Source: Dichetophora obliterata (Eukaryota > Arthropoda > Insecta > Diptera > Sciomyzidae). Taken from it: a stretch of DNA of 64,000 nucleotides. The translations under genes and the position numbers were made by a program. The notes below the pieces were generated by a model. The model was not told the origin of the DNA. It was given only the letters and a program-made list of their open reading frames with translations, and searched no databases. Shown in pieces: positions 1-11,264 of the stretch (position 1 is the stretch's first letter; every line of letters starts with the position of its first letter). Location: the NCBI GenBank assembly GCA_963920525.1, contig OY986438.1, positions 193,298,962 to 193,362,961 on the forward strand. Reading direction: 5' to 3'.

Positions 1-14
1 AAAGTAGTTCGTAC

Positions 15-174
15 CTTTTATATTTTCCAAGTTGGATATTTTAGCCTCTGGATATTCAGCATCTGTGGGAAATTCATCTTCAGTATCCATATCAATTTTT
101 CGTATAGCATCGGGCTCTTCAATTACATCACTGTTTATGCCCATAATGGAATTGACGGCATCAGAGGTTTCTTT
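15..174 (-). CDS. candidate next exon of the GABPB-like gene (acidic region)
   Basis: A 160-nt stretch bounded by an acceptor (CACTTCTAG before AAAGAA) and a donor (AAAG|GTACGA). It is open in phase 0 and encodes 53 residues rich in Asp and Glu (ETSDAVNSIMG...EEPDAI...MDTEDEFPTDAEY). Its composition is coding-like against AT-rich surroundings. The incoming phase matches exon 4 exactly and no other exon candidate on this strand lies between them. An acidic or flexible region after the ankyrin block is expected in a transcription activator subunit. Assignment to the same gene is inference from phase, strand and order. It could belong to a different gene that begins beyond the left edge. Confidence 0.6.
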
Positions 175-981
175 CTAGAAGTGCACGAAAAGTGTTATTT
201 ACAAGCATCGAAGAAATAAAAATAATAAAAAAAGAAAACCCAAATAAAAATAGAGTAAAAATTTTGAAAACGGTAGATATTTATTTTTGTGTGTTTTGGC
301 GCCAAATAGTATACAAATTTTTAATTTTTTAAAGTAGTTTTAATATTATACGTACTTTGAGTTTTATGTTCGCCTTCTATGTAAGTTGGTTTTTTTTTTA
401 ATGTTGTACAACGAACCATTAGATAAAGCGAAATAAAATGAAATAAAACACATGAAACGTTAAAGTCAAGTTAAACGTTTTTTGTGTACAATATGTCTAA
501 AACGTTATTAAAGTTATTTACAAAAATTTACAATAAATTTTAACACAACAGAAACACATTAAAACAAATTAAAAGAAAAACGCGAAACATTTACATCGAT
601 CTAGTAAAAAATAAAATCAAAGTGCGATATTTTTTGTTAAATTGAATCATCGCACGGGCTTAACTAAAAAACGTTTGTCGCAATATTTACCCTTTTTGTG
701 CTTCACAAAATTTGTGTGAGCATCTTTTTATAAATAGAATATGTTAAAACCTTATTTTTTCACTTTTAGATATGCAAAAAAAACAGGTGAGAATACTATT
801 TTTGAGTCAATTTAAGACTAAAATGTGAAATTTCATTGTCACAGATGCCCTTAATCTTCTTCGGATAAATAGCCAGTTTTTATTAAAATTTAATATATCC
901 TGATACTGTTGCTTGGTTAAATTTTTATTCTCTAGCATTTGCCCAATTGTGCCCAATTTTATCGGTTTAGATTTTTACTAT

Positions 982-1199
982 CAGCCCGATTCTGAATATT
1001 TTTTTCCGGGGAATCGGAAAAGGGATTTTTCATTTTTAAAATAAAGTGGAAGAACATTTCTGAAATTTTTAATTCAAATTTGTTCATCAACCGACAATAT
1101 TCATGAGAAACAAAAAAAATGTAGTATCTTTATCTGCTATCTTAAAAATTAAAACTCCCTTTTCCGATTCCCCGGGAAAAAATGTTCAGAATCGGGCTG
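982..1199. mobile_element. foldback MITE, CAGCCC family, copy 1
   Basis: A 218-bp hairpin. The left arm starts CAGCCCGATTCTGAATA, the right arm ends as its complement (..TTCAGAATCGGGCTG), and both arms carry GGAATCGGAAAAGGGA or its complement inside. The element is flanked by TAT on both sides, which fits a 3-bp target-site duplication. A second copy is at 31671-31891 and a partial third near 61790-61854. It has no coding capacity. The 3-bp duplication hints at a PIF/Harbinger- or CACTA-like source, but I cannot assign the superfamily. Confidence 0.85.
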
Positions 1200-1219
1200 T
1201 ATGAATTGAAAAGGTTCTT

Positions 1220-1500
1220 TTAACCCATTAGTGTTCGGTTTATAAATTGGCCGATGCTGTTATAAAATCGATGCCAATTCTGCAATTTCAACCGATGCCG
1301 ATCGATAAATTTTCAACCAACGAAGATGCTGATGCTTGAGAATTTTCTTACTGATACTGACTTCGATGCTAATTAATCGGTCGAAACAGTCCGTTATTTA
1401 AATATAAGCTTAAACCGATACTGGTGCCGGTTTCGTCAGCATCAGCTGGTATCATCGAAATTTTCACCGGTGAAAATTAATTGTCTCAGAATCTGTTGAA
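1220..1500. repeat. degenerate GATGC/CCGAT-rich tract
   Basis: A short region with repeated variants of GATGCTGATGC, ACCGATGCCGAT and CCGATACTGGTGCCGG. It looks like an old, diverged minisatellite. There is no open frame or other signal. Confidence 0.35.
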
Positions 1501-2100
1501 ATTGAAGAATTGACATTGGCTTTACTCTGTGTTCAAATGTAAACGGAACTGGCCATCTTAAATTGAGCACGCTTTAAAGAATCTTAGTACTGTATTCCAC
1601 ATTTGTGTCCCAATTTAATGCTGTTTTGTACACTGGTCTACTATTAAGCGCTCGTATTCGTAAATAACGCTTTGGTTCTTTTAACTTTTTTTAAAAAAAA
1701 ATAAAGTTTTTCGTTTTTTGCAATGTGTGACCAAGTGCTTTTATTTTGTTTGCGGAATGAAATTTTCGCAACAGTTAAAAATAAGCCCCATATTAAAGAG
1801 CCTTAACCCAAAATTAATGAAATAACCCCCATGCAATAGTCTCTACTATAATTGGTGACGGGACATAACCCCAAGTGAAAATCCCAAATTTAAAATGTAA
1901 AATACGATTTGGGGCATGATTCAATTATTATAAGGTTATTCATATTTTTTGACGTATGCTTATTTTTTATAAACAAACATATTTTGACAATCTAACAGTG
2001 TTTTGTGCTGTTGGAAAAAATGTTATGTTTCATTGTGTAGTTTTCTAGTGTAGTAGTTTTTCAATGATTTCTTGCCAAGTTAGTAAGAAAAAGAAACTAT

Positions 2101-2116
2101 GTAGGTGTTGCGTCGT
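2101..2116. repeat. target-site duplication, left copy (RTE LINE)
   Basis: GTAGGTGTTGCGTCGT, repeated exactly at 5321-5336 on the other side of the RTE element. Confidence 0.9.
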
Positions 2117-5100
2117 GGGAAACTGGGGGCGATGGATCAATGTAACATGTCTGACTGTCTCAACCTGGCGAGGCCAGCATAATCTTTGTGAAATCGCCTC
2201 AAGTCGACTCAAACCTCCACGTGGTGTTTCCTGGGCAACGTCAAAACTGACAACCGTTAGTTTGGCGGCTAATCTGAGCGGCGGGCCTCCCTAGGCTTAA
2301 AATAGGTTGTGCGTCGGGTTTGAAGCCCACCCGTAAAAACCAATTTCAATGAAAACATATAAGAATAGAAGAAAAATGATCCCCAAATCTGATGACGACT
2401 ACCGCAAACGAAAAACTGATAATGATTTACGGATATGCACCTGGAATGTCCGAACCCTTAATTGGGAAGGTGCATCTATCCAACTGACTGATGTCTTGGA
2501 AAGATACAAAGCTGATATCACTGCTATCCAAGAAATGCGATGGAAGGGACAGGGTTGCATTCGGCATGCACCCTGTGATATCTACTACAGCGGCCATGCG
2601 GAGAAGCACGAGTTTGGATGCGGATTTGTAGTTGGCAAGAGACTACGGCCCCACGTCCTGCGATTCACACCTGTGAACGAACGACTTGCCATAATCCGCA
2701 TCAAGGTTAGATTCTTCAATATAAGCCTAATATGTGCGCACGCTCCGACAGAAGACAAGGACGATGAGATCAAGGAAATTTTCTATGAGCGCCTTGAAAA
2801 TGCTTACGAGCGCTGCCCCCGCCACGACGTAAAAATCGTGCTTGGTGACTTCAACGCTAAGGTGGGCAAGGAAAATATTTTTGGTCCAACAGTCGGAAAG
2901 TTCAGCCTCCACGACAACACCTCCGATAACGGAATGAGGCTGATTGACTTCGCCGCAGCACGAAACATGGTCGTAAGTAGTACTAGATTCAAGCATCTCA
3001 ATATTCATAAAGCCACCTGGATGTCCCCTGATCAAAAAACAAAAAATCAAATTGATCACGTTTTGATCGACGGAAGGCACTCTTCCAGTGTATTGGATGT
3101 ACGCACGATCCGTGGTGCAAACATTGACTCGGATCACTATCTTGTTGCAGCCAAGATCCGTACACGTCTGTGCGCAGCTAAAAATACACGCAACCCTACA
3201 CAGAGAAAGCTAGACGTCGACAAGCTGCAATCGAAACAGACAGCCGATGCTTTCGCCACTCGACTCTCACTCCTGCTTCAAAGCACTCCTCCAATCGATG
3301 ATATATGCGCGCAGTGGACACACATTTCCAACTCCATGCGTGCGGCTGCTGAAGAGGTGATTGGCTACCAACGCCCTCGCCGAAACCAGTGGTACGACCA
3401 GGAGTGTCGCGACGCCACTGCAGAGAAAGACGCCGCCTACAAAGCCACCCTGCAGTCGGTTGTAACGCGCGCTGCTAAGGAGCGATACAAAGAAAAGAGG
3501 AGGGAAGAGAGACATATTTTCAGGCGGAAAAAAAGAGAGGCAGAAAAGCGCGAGCAGGAGAAGATTGAGATGTATGGTGACAGGAATGAGGCCCGAAAAT
3601 TTTTCGAAAAAATAAGACGCCTTGCCGATGGTTTTAAAACCGGGGCCTCTTCCTGCAAGGATGAAAACGGGAATCTAGTGACAGATGTCCAGAGTACACT
3701 GACGTTATGGAGGGAACACTTCTCTAAGCTTCTAAATGGCGACGCTGACAACAATCCCGCCAATAGAGATGATATTCCGGAAACCCCAATTTTGGATGAC
3801 AGCGTTGAGGTTCCGCTGCCCGACTATGATGAAGTTCTGACAGCTATAGCTCGGCTTAAAAATAACAAAGCCGCGGGAGCTGATGGCTTACCTGCTGAGC
3901 TGTTTAAGAATGCAGAATATGGTCGGAAGAATGCATTCCGAACGATTGGAATCTCAGTGTGCTCTGCCCAATCCACAAGAAAGGCGATCCCACTATCTGT
4001 GCCAATTACCGTGGGATAAGCCTTCTTAATATCGCATATAAGGTCCTGTCGAGCGTTTTATGTGAAAGATTGAAGCCCATTGTAAACGAACTGATCGGAC
4101 CTTATCAGTGTGGCTTCAGACCTGGAAAGTCCACCATCGACCAGATTTTCACGCTACGACAAATCTTGGAGAAGACTCAAGAAAAACAAGTCGACACCCA
4201 CCATCTTTTTGTTGACTACAAAGCCGCCTTCGACAGCCCAATAAGGAAGCACCTGTACTCCACCATGTCTGAATTTGGTATTCCTGCAAAACTAATACGA
4301 CTTTGCAGGATGACACTGAGCAACACCAGCAGCGCAGTTAAAGTCGGGAAGGACCTCTCCCCACCATTTATTACCAAACGAGGTTTCAGACAAGGTGATT
4401 CCTTATCGTGCGACTTTTTCAACCTAATGATGGAAAAGATCATCCGAGCTGCTGATCTGAGACGTAGTGGCACAATATTCTACAAGAGTGTTATGCTGCT
4501 TGCGTATGCTGATGACATAGATATCATTGGCCATAATACGCGCGAAGTCAGTGCAGCATTTTCCAGATTAGAAAGAGAGTCAAGTCGAATGGGTCTGTCA
4601 GTGAATGCAGATAAGACGAAATACTTAGTGTCAACAAACAAACAGTCCCAGCGTCTTGGAACCCACGTTACCGTTGACAATACCTCCTTCGAGGTTGTGA
4701 AGAACTTCGTCTATCTAGGATCCAGCATTAATTCAACCAACGACATCAGCATTGAGATCAAACGAAGAATAACTCTTGCCAACAGGTGTTACTTTGGGCT
4801 CAGTAGGCAATTGAGAAGCAGAGCCCTCTCTCGACGAACGAAAATCACGCTCTATAAATCGCTCATCATGCCCGTCCTACTTTACGCATCACAAACCTGG
4901 ACGCTGAGCAGTTTAGATGAAAAGACTTTAGGAGCATTCGAGAGAAAGATTCTTCGTAAGATCTACGGACCAATCTGCGTCAATGGCGAGTACCGAATAC
5001 GGTGGAATGATGAACTGTATGAGCTGTACGCTGACATCGACATAGTCAAGCGCATTAAAATCGAGCGGCTTCGCTGGCTTGGTCATGTTCAGCGCATGAA

Positions 5101-5320
5101 AGACGATGCTCCAGTGAAGAAAACATTCGATTCGGTACCCAGCGGCGGTCAACGCAGAAGAGGACGACCGCATCTTCGTTGGAAAGACCAAGTAGAGGAC
5201 AACCTGACGAAGCTTGGAATTTCCAACTGGCGCCAGCAAGCAAAAGACAGAAATGGCTGGCGCAAATTCTTAGATGAGGCCAAGACCGACATACGGTTGT
5301 AGCGCCAACTAAGTAAGTAA
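2117..5320 (+). mobile_element. RTE-clade non-LTR retrotransposon, near full length
   Basis: A 3.2-kb LINE bounded by an exact 16-bp target-site duplication (2101-2116 and 5321-5336). It has a ~230-bp 5' leader, one endonuclease-reverse transcriptase frame (2349-5302) and a very short 3' end with a (TAAG)n tail at about 5308-5322. A short 3' end with a tetranucleotide tail is typical of RTE/BovB elements. The leader recurs at the start of the second copy at 32.2 kb, which supports the 5' boundary. Both the duplication and the coding sequence look young, but a 40-bp deletion breaks the frame. Confidence 0.93.
2349..5302 (+). pseudogene. RTE endonuclease-reverse transcriptase, one frameshifting deletion
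   Basis: The 5' part (2349-3910) encodes an apurinic-type endonuclease: CTWNVRTLN, AIQEMRWKG, VLGDFNAKVG, and the SDHYLV end motif near residue 260. It is followed by a basic linker and the start of the RT (LKNNKAAGADGLPAELF). The frame then shifts. The RT continues in another frame (to 5302) with YQCGFRPGKST, FVDYKAAFD, GFRQGDSLS, the catalytic YADD (AYADDIDIIG) and the RTE C-terminus (RWLGHVQRM, RRGRPHLRWKDQV). Comparison with the second copy at about 32780 shows 40 bp missing between 3910 and 3911. The protein makes the nick and copies the element RNA at the target (known for the family). This copy cannot do so. Confidence 0.93.
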
Positions 5321-5336
5321 GTAGGTGTTGCGTCGT
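5321..5336. repeat. target-site duplication, right copy (RTE LINE)
   Basis: Identical to 2101-2116. The first three bases could also be read as part of the TAAG tail, so the duplication is 13 to 16 bp. Confidence 0.9.
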
Positions 5337-6156
5337 AAGTGTATGCTATGTTGTAAGTATATTCTAGGAATTTAGAAATTTAAAATAAAAAGTTATTTTT
5401 GTCATTGCTCAAAACCTAATAAGTGAATTTTATTAATTGAACGTGTAATTTAGAAGAAAGTTAGTTAAGGCAAAAAACAAATTACAAAGAAATACTAGTG
5501 GTATTCAATGAACGCCGTTTTGTCGATGTAAATAGCGTATGGTCGGTAAGTTTAAAGCAGCGTAATTTGCAATAATAAAATTGTAAGGGATTAGACATAC
5601 GCAGCTTGCGGCACAAAAACGTAGTGTATACATAATGTGACCAACATTTTCAAAGCAAAATGAAGAACACGCACAGACTTTAAAAAGAGACACAAAAGAA
5701 GTACATATAATAAATATAGAAGCACAAAATAGAAGTACATCCACAAAAAATATGAAAATATTAAAAGATGCATGAATAAATCTATTAAACAAAAAGTTTA
5801 ATTTATAAGAGATTCAAAATGAGGTCCAGCTTATAATTCATTGCTTCTTAAGGTAGTAGTTCAGTGTGACGAATTCAAAAAATCAATTTTTTTTTTAATT
5901 TTTTGCAATAGAATATAAAAATTAAATCTTAAAAATATACTCTAAAAGGAAGCACTGACTAAAAACTATTCGACCGAGTTAGCTAAAAATTTTACCCGTT
6001 ATTTAAGACACACATAGCTAGTTCCGGAACTTTAAACCAATCAATTTTTCAATAAGTTAATTTTTTTAAACAAATTAAAAAAAAAGTTAGATTTTACAAA
6101 TTTTTGTCACAACTCTAGATAACTTTTTTCACATAGATAACTATAAGCAAATTAAT

Positions 6157-6611
6157 GGCTGTATTTCTTTATTCATTCCAGATGTTAGGAATGACTGTTT
6201 TTGTTTCTTTATTCAGTTTTGATTATCCGGAATATTCTTTTTGTATTTCCTTATTCTTACGGAATATTCCGAACGCGTTCTTTTTATACTGTCAGCTAAG
6301 GTAGAATAAAAAGAATATTCCTTGTATGTGAGGTTATATTCGATTGTTTGAAGTAAAATTTCGTTAAATGAAAATGGAAAAATTTTTTATATTAAATGTT
6401 TTAGATTGCTTTGTTGCATTTTTATTTTTTAAATTTTATCTGGTGTATTTGTTGTCTTTAATTAAATACGAAAAATATGTTTCTGGTTTTAAAATGTTTT
6501 AAAATGTTCTTTCTTTTCCAATACTGTTTCTTTATTCATTCTGTTCTGGATAAACAACAATCTATTCTATTAGTTCTCTCCTTTATCCGGAATGAATAAA
6601 GAAATACACCC
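6157..6611. mobile_element. MITE with ~25-bp terminal inverted repeats
   Basis: The left end reads GGCTGTATTTCTTTATTCAT and the right end is its complement (..GAATAAAGAAATACACCC). Inside, GGAATATTC and TTTCTTTATTCA motifs recur in both orientations. AAT (or AATG) stands at both outer borders and could be a short target duplication. There is no open frame. This is a non-autonomous DNA transposon of unknown superfamily. Confidence 0.7.
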
Positions 6612-7849
6612 AATGTAAATTCAAGTCAAAGAAAATTCTTCTGCACACTTTACGAAAACATGTTAAAATTTCAAAACGATCGCATTTTATTTTCTTATTT
6701 AAAAAAATTTATGCAAAAAGTCAACATTTCGGTCGCCACCTTAAAATAAAGTTGCTTGAATCGAGTACAGAAACAGACCTTAAATATTTTTGTGCAGTAG
6801 TTAGAGAGGTGTATTTTGAATAGATATTATGAAAAAATTGTTAAAATTATGTCAAAAAGAAGTACAGGTAAAAATAAGTACTTTTAGCGTACTTCGATAC
6901 AAGAAGTACAGCGGGAAAAAAGAAGTAAAACACTCCCAAAAGGAGTTGGGGTTGGTCACATTATATATACAGTACATATAATGCGTATTATGCGACCGTG
7001 GTTTCATTTTTGTTTTGACGAATTTTTGTTTCTTTTTTCTTTCTTAACAATTTAAAAAATTATAAATGCACTTATCATTAATGTGGTGATTATCATATCT
7101 TGTTATACTACTATACTTTACAATTTAATACTGTAGAATTGTAATTAAGTATCCTTTATTTTAATCGTAATTGAGAAAATACTTTTTAGAGAAAATCGAA
7201 AATAAAAATTAATTAATTAATTAAACCACATTAATGGATCTAAAATTTTTGTAAAGTTCCAAATTATTTTGTGATGGCAATTTTTTTTAATACAATTACG
7301 CAATTACTCGCTTAATTAACTTATTTTTCATATAACGTATAGAGAACGCGCCACTAAACGCTCTTGTTAAGGTTTCATAGTTAGGTTTAATGTGTTTATT
7401 AAAATAAACGAACAAAATTATATTTATTTTAGTATTTATATTTCTTAAATATTGGTAACTTAATTTTCATTGAAGTTAGTAAATAAAAATAATTTAAAAA
7501 GTTATTAATGCACTAAGAAATCAGAGCAATAAAAGTACTAGAACAAAATTAATAGTAGTCAATATAGTACCAATTAGTATGATATTTGGGCAACCGTGAG
7601 CATTTTTAGCTCTAATGACATTGCTCTCATGATGTTTTTCTGCTCTCATTTTCAAATAAGCATACCAATTTGAGAAAACGTCAAAAATATGAATAACTTT
7701 TAAATAATTAAATCATGATTTGGGGTTGTGGCCAGTTTCAAAAAGGTCATAAGACCAAAAAAAATTGCGGGTCGTATTCCCAGCGAAGCAGAACAACTAA
7801 GGTAAATATACCTGAAATAACAACTTTCTGTTATTAAAGTTTTAAAACA

Positions 7850-8310
7850 AATTCCAAAGAATACTGTTGTATTATCTGGAATCCATCCTATACTAGTCAT
7901 TCTCTTAAATTAGAAAGAGTGCAGAAGCTATTTACTAAATTTTTGTTTCTCAGATTGAATTGGCAAATAAATTTACCATCCTACAGCACAAGATGTGCCT
8001 TGTTTAGCTTGAAATCTCCTGCATGTCGCCGTATAATGTTTTCTATTGTGTTTGTTAGAGATATTATTCATAACAATATTCATTGCCTAATATACTTGCT
8101 CTTATTAACTTTTATGCTCCTATTAGAAATCTACGTGTGCTTTTTCATTTCCGTTGCAATACTATACGAAGCAACTTTCTTCAGCAAGAACCTTTAGCGC
8201 ATTGTTTATTCTTAACTAATTTAATGTTAGATAAAATTGATTTGTTATGTAACTGTTCCAAGTATTGTTTTAAGAATAATCTTCTGTCATTAAACCGTAA
8301 AATGCCGTAA
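7850..8310 (+). pseudogene. LINE reverse-transcriptase C-terminal fragment
   Basis: Across two frames it reads LERVQKLFTKFLFLRLNW, LPSYSTRCALFSLKSPACRR, then NILALINFYAPIRNLRVLFHF. This is the post-RT tail found in jockey/CR1-type LINEs (ERVQ...FL..., LPSYxxRCxLxxLxSLxxRR, APxRxLR). Stops and a shift at about 8080 make it dead. It stands directly before pre-RT and RT sequence of the same general type (next entry), so the order is rearranged or two insertions abut. Confidence 0.7.
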
Positions 8311-8319
8311 ACATCTCTG

Positions 8320-9065
8320 AAAACCCGCTACAAAAACCTCAGCAATGTGATTAAACTTGAAATACCTAAGGCGTGAGAAAATTACTACCGCTCTAAGCTT
8401 CAAACTTGTACTGTTGATGTAAAAAAGCAGTGATCGTTAATTAACGAAATAACTAATAAACCAACCAGAGTACTCCAGTTTATTTAAAAATCAATGATAA
8501 TATCTGCACAGGGAATGACATCGTTGCTAACGAGTTTAATCAATATTTCAGCTCAATTGCTTCATCTTAAATATCAGCTCTAAAGGTTATACAAATTATA
8601 AATTCGCTTGAAAACTCCAATTCTTGTGGCTTTGGTCAAATTTCAAATAAACTTTTAAATAACATTACTTACAATATTTCTGATATACGGACACATTCGG
8701 ACACGTTCTGAGCGGGGTTTTCCCAGATAACTTAAAAAATGCTACAATCATTCCGCTATTTAAAAAAGGTGACAGAGAAAATAAAGAAAATTACAGGCCC
8801 ATTTCTCTACTTCCTGCAATTTCTAAGGTATTTCAAAAGGCTATTAAGGTAAGAATTGTAGCGTTTCTTGAAGCAAATAAATTTCCAAGTCCCAAAAAAT
8901 TTGGTTTTCGCACTGGCTTATGCACAGAGGACGCGTTGTCAGAATTCTGCTATTTTTTAAAAGGCCTAGACGACAAAAATTGTGCTTATTCTTTAACTTC
9001 ACCAAAGCCTTTGACATGGTTAATCACGACATTCTGATTATTGATTATTTTATTTATTATCACAA
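8320..9065 (+). pseudogene. LINE pre-RT and RT fragment (jockey/CR1-type)
   Basis: Conceptual pieces in order: a TRYKNLSNVIK..YYRSKL linker, GNDIVANEFNQYFSSIASS (frame-corrected), NSCGFGQISNKLL, ATIIPLFKKGDRENKENYRPISLLP (RT motif 1 region), KFGFRTGLCTEDAL (motif 2) and FNFTKAFDMVNHDIL (motif A). There are several frameshifts and stops, and the fragment ends shortly after motif A. It belongs to a jockey/CR1-like LINE. The clade within that group is not resolved. Confidence 0.7.
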
Positions 9066-9380
9066 AAATTTAGCTTTCTTAAATAACATTATAACATTGT
9101 AACAATAATAATAATAATGCCACATTCTATAGGACACAATGGAACTAGAGACGAATTTGGGTTAGCTTAAACAAATATGATATTTGTGTAAAAAAGCTTA
9201 AAATACAAGAAGTACAAGAATTACAAGAAATACATGGGGTCATCAGACAGAGTATTGACATTATAAATAAAATAAAATAAAATAATAAAATTTTGTAGCA
9301 AGAAAAAACAGACAAAGTTATTTTTGGTTTGATAATATGAAATAAAATTAACGGATAGATAGCAACATGAATACAAATGA

Positions 9381-11264
9381 TTAATTAATTACATCAATAA
9401 GCGCATAAATATCTTCATAGGATTTATTAAAAAGCCAAGTTTTCACTTCCCTAAGAAAAACATGTTTATTACGAAGACATCTAACAAAATATGGAAGACA
9501 ATTAAACAGTCTGGGACCAACCGAGGTAAAAAAGTTCAAGAAGTGACTTAAATTGTGTGGTGGAATCAATGCCAGTCTTTGATTGTTGATTCTCAGATTA
9601 TAATTCAAATGACATCTATTGATTAAATAACCGGACCTAATAAAAAAAATTTTTAGCACTTTAAAATAATACAAGTGTTTCAAAGGAAGAACATTTAAAC
9701 TCCTAAATAGAGGGAAACTAATTTCACGGGTAGTTTTTTTACATATTATACGAATAGCATGTTTGTGCAAAGTAAGTAAGGGATTTATTTTGTTCTTGTG
9801 TGTACCTCCCCAACAAGGCAAGGCATATTCCAATTTGGAGTGAAAAATACCAAAATAAATGCATTTAAGCAGTTTTGCTGTGCAAAAGGACCGCAAGTGA
9901 AAGAGCTGCCGTATAGCTGCCAATAAGTATTTTTTTAGTGCAGTTGAATGATCAAGCCAATTCATTTTCCAGTCCAGCAGCACACCAAGATACTTAAATG
10001 TTTTAACACAATTAATAGAAACACACTTAGTGGAACAGGTATTAGTGGGGTCATAGGTGTGCAAATAATTTGACTCATTACAGACTTTATTGCTAACTAA
10101 AAACCTTGCGCAGTCAGCTGAATGGAAAATACAGTCTGGAATTTCAATGGTTTTACCGGCCACATTAAAAAACATAATTTTAGTTTTATCGCTTAAAACA
10201 AGTTTATGTGTAGTAAACCAATGCCTCAGAATTTCCAAATCATTATTAATTTCAACTACAGTCTCAAAAACCGAATCGCATGAAAAAGTGCATGCTAAAT
10301 CGTCAGCAAATGCCACAGTATTACTTGAGAAGCTTTGGGAAAAGAGTGAATTAATGAAAACTAAAAACAGGATGGGACCTAAGACTGAGCCTTGAGGAAC
10401 TCCAATGTTAATACTAGAGCAATTACTAAATATATTGTCAATGTTTACTCTTTGAACTCTATTTGTCAAATAAGATGAAAACCAATTAAAAACAGAGCCT
10501 CTAAAACCACATTTAAAGAGTTTTTTTAGTAGGATTTTATGATCAACAGTATCAAATGCCTTCGTTATTCTAGTGGGCTTATTAATGCAGGATTCAAGTC
10601 CATAAGAAGCAAGCAGAAAGAGGTAGTTATCCACAGCAATGGAGTCTTGTAGAATATTAAGATTTAAATCACCTAATAAGACAACATTTTCAGATTTTTC
10701 AGTTCTAAGTAAATCATCTAAATCACTTAAAAAAACTTCATGGGATGCGATTTCATGAAATTTATATACGCAAATGAATGTAAAAATCTGGCTATCAATG
10801 ACACTTTTAACTTTGATCACGTCAGAACTTCTGAGATTAAAACTTGAGAATTCACAGCTTAAAGAATTCGTTATAAAAACACCCACACCACCAGCCGCAT
10901 ACTGGTTATTGCAATTAGCGAAAAATTTATAGCCCGGTATGCCAAAAAGAGACTTTTCGCTATCGTAAATCCAAGTTTCAGTTAGGAAAATGAAAGCTGG
11001 CTTCGTTGAAAAAGAATCAATATGTAATAGAAAATTATCAAAATTTCTACGCATGCTTCTGATATTTTGAGAAATAATGTAAAAACTGTTAATGTTGCTG
11101 TTGTTCGGGGTAAAGGAAATATTTTGAAAATCTACATAATTACAATTATTCAAAGGAAGATCATACAAATTATCACGCAAATCATCGTAACTATTAAGTA
11201 ATGAATTATTCATAATGTGGTATTTAAAATTTACAAAATAGAATAAAATCAATTGTATTGACAT
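9381..11264 (-). CDS. LINE ORF2: endonuclease fused in frame to reverse transcriptase by internal deletion
   Basis: An open frame of 627 codons. Residues about 40-240 are the N-terminal half of an endonuclease (ISQNIRSMRRN, FLTETWI, GGVGVFITNSL, VVLLGDLNLNI). The sequence then jumps at NKPTRITKAFDTVDHKILL (about 10555-10575) straight into RT motif A, followed by GVPQGSVLGPILF, the catalytic AFADDL and a normal C-terminus. The endonuclease SDH end and RT motifs 0 to 2 are absent, so about 200-300 residues are missing compared with full-length relatives, yet no stop was introduced. The product should lack nicking activity and RT fingers. The second Met at 11212 (MNNSLL) is the likelier start. 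Confidence 0.85.
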   Translation of the reverse strand: MSIQLILFYFVNFKYHIMNNSLLNSYDDLRDNLYDLPLNNCNYVDFQNISFTPNNSNINSFYIISQNIRSMRRNFDNFLLHIDSFSTKPAFIFLTETWIYDSEKSLFGIPGYKFFANCNNQYAAGGVGVFITNSLSCEFSSFNLRSSDVIKVKSVIDSQIFTFICVYKFHEIASHEVFLSDLDDLLRTEKSENVVLLGDLNLNILQDSIAVDNYLFLLASYGLESCINKPTRITKAFDTVDHKILLKKLFKCGFRGSVFNWFSSYLTNRVQRVNIDNIFSNCSSINIGVPQGSVLGPILFLVFINSLFSQSFSSNTVAFADDLACTFSCDSVFETVVEINNDLEILRHWFTTHKLVLSDKTKIMFFNVAGKTIEIPDCIFHSADCARFLVSNKVCNESNYLHTYDPTNTCSTKCVSINCVKTFKYLGVLLDWKMNWLDHSTALKKYLLAAIRQLFHLRSFCTAKLLKCIYFGIFHSKLEYALPCWGGTHKNKINPLLTLHKHAIRIICKKTTREISFPLFRSLNVLPLKHLYYFKVLKIFFIRSGYLINRCHLNYNLRINNQRLALIPPHNLSHFLNFFTSVGPRLFNCLPYFVRCLRNKHVFLREVKTWLFNKSYEDIYALIDVIN

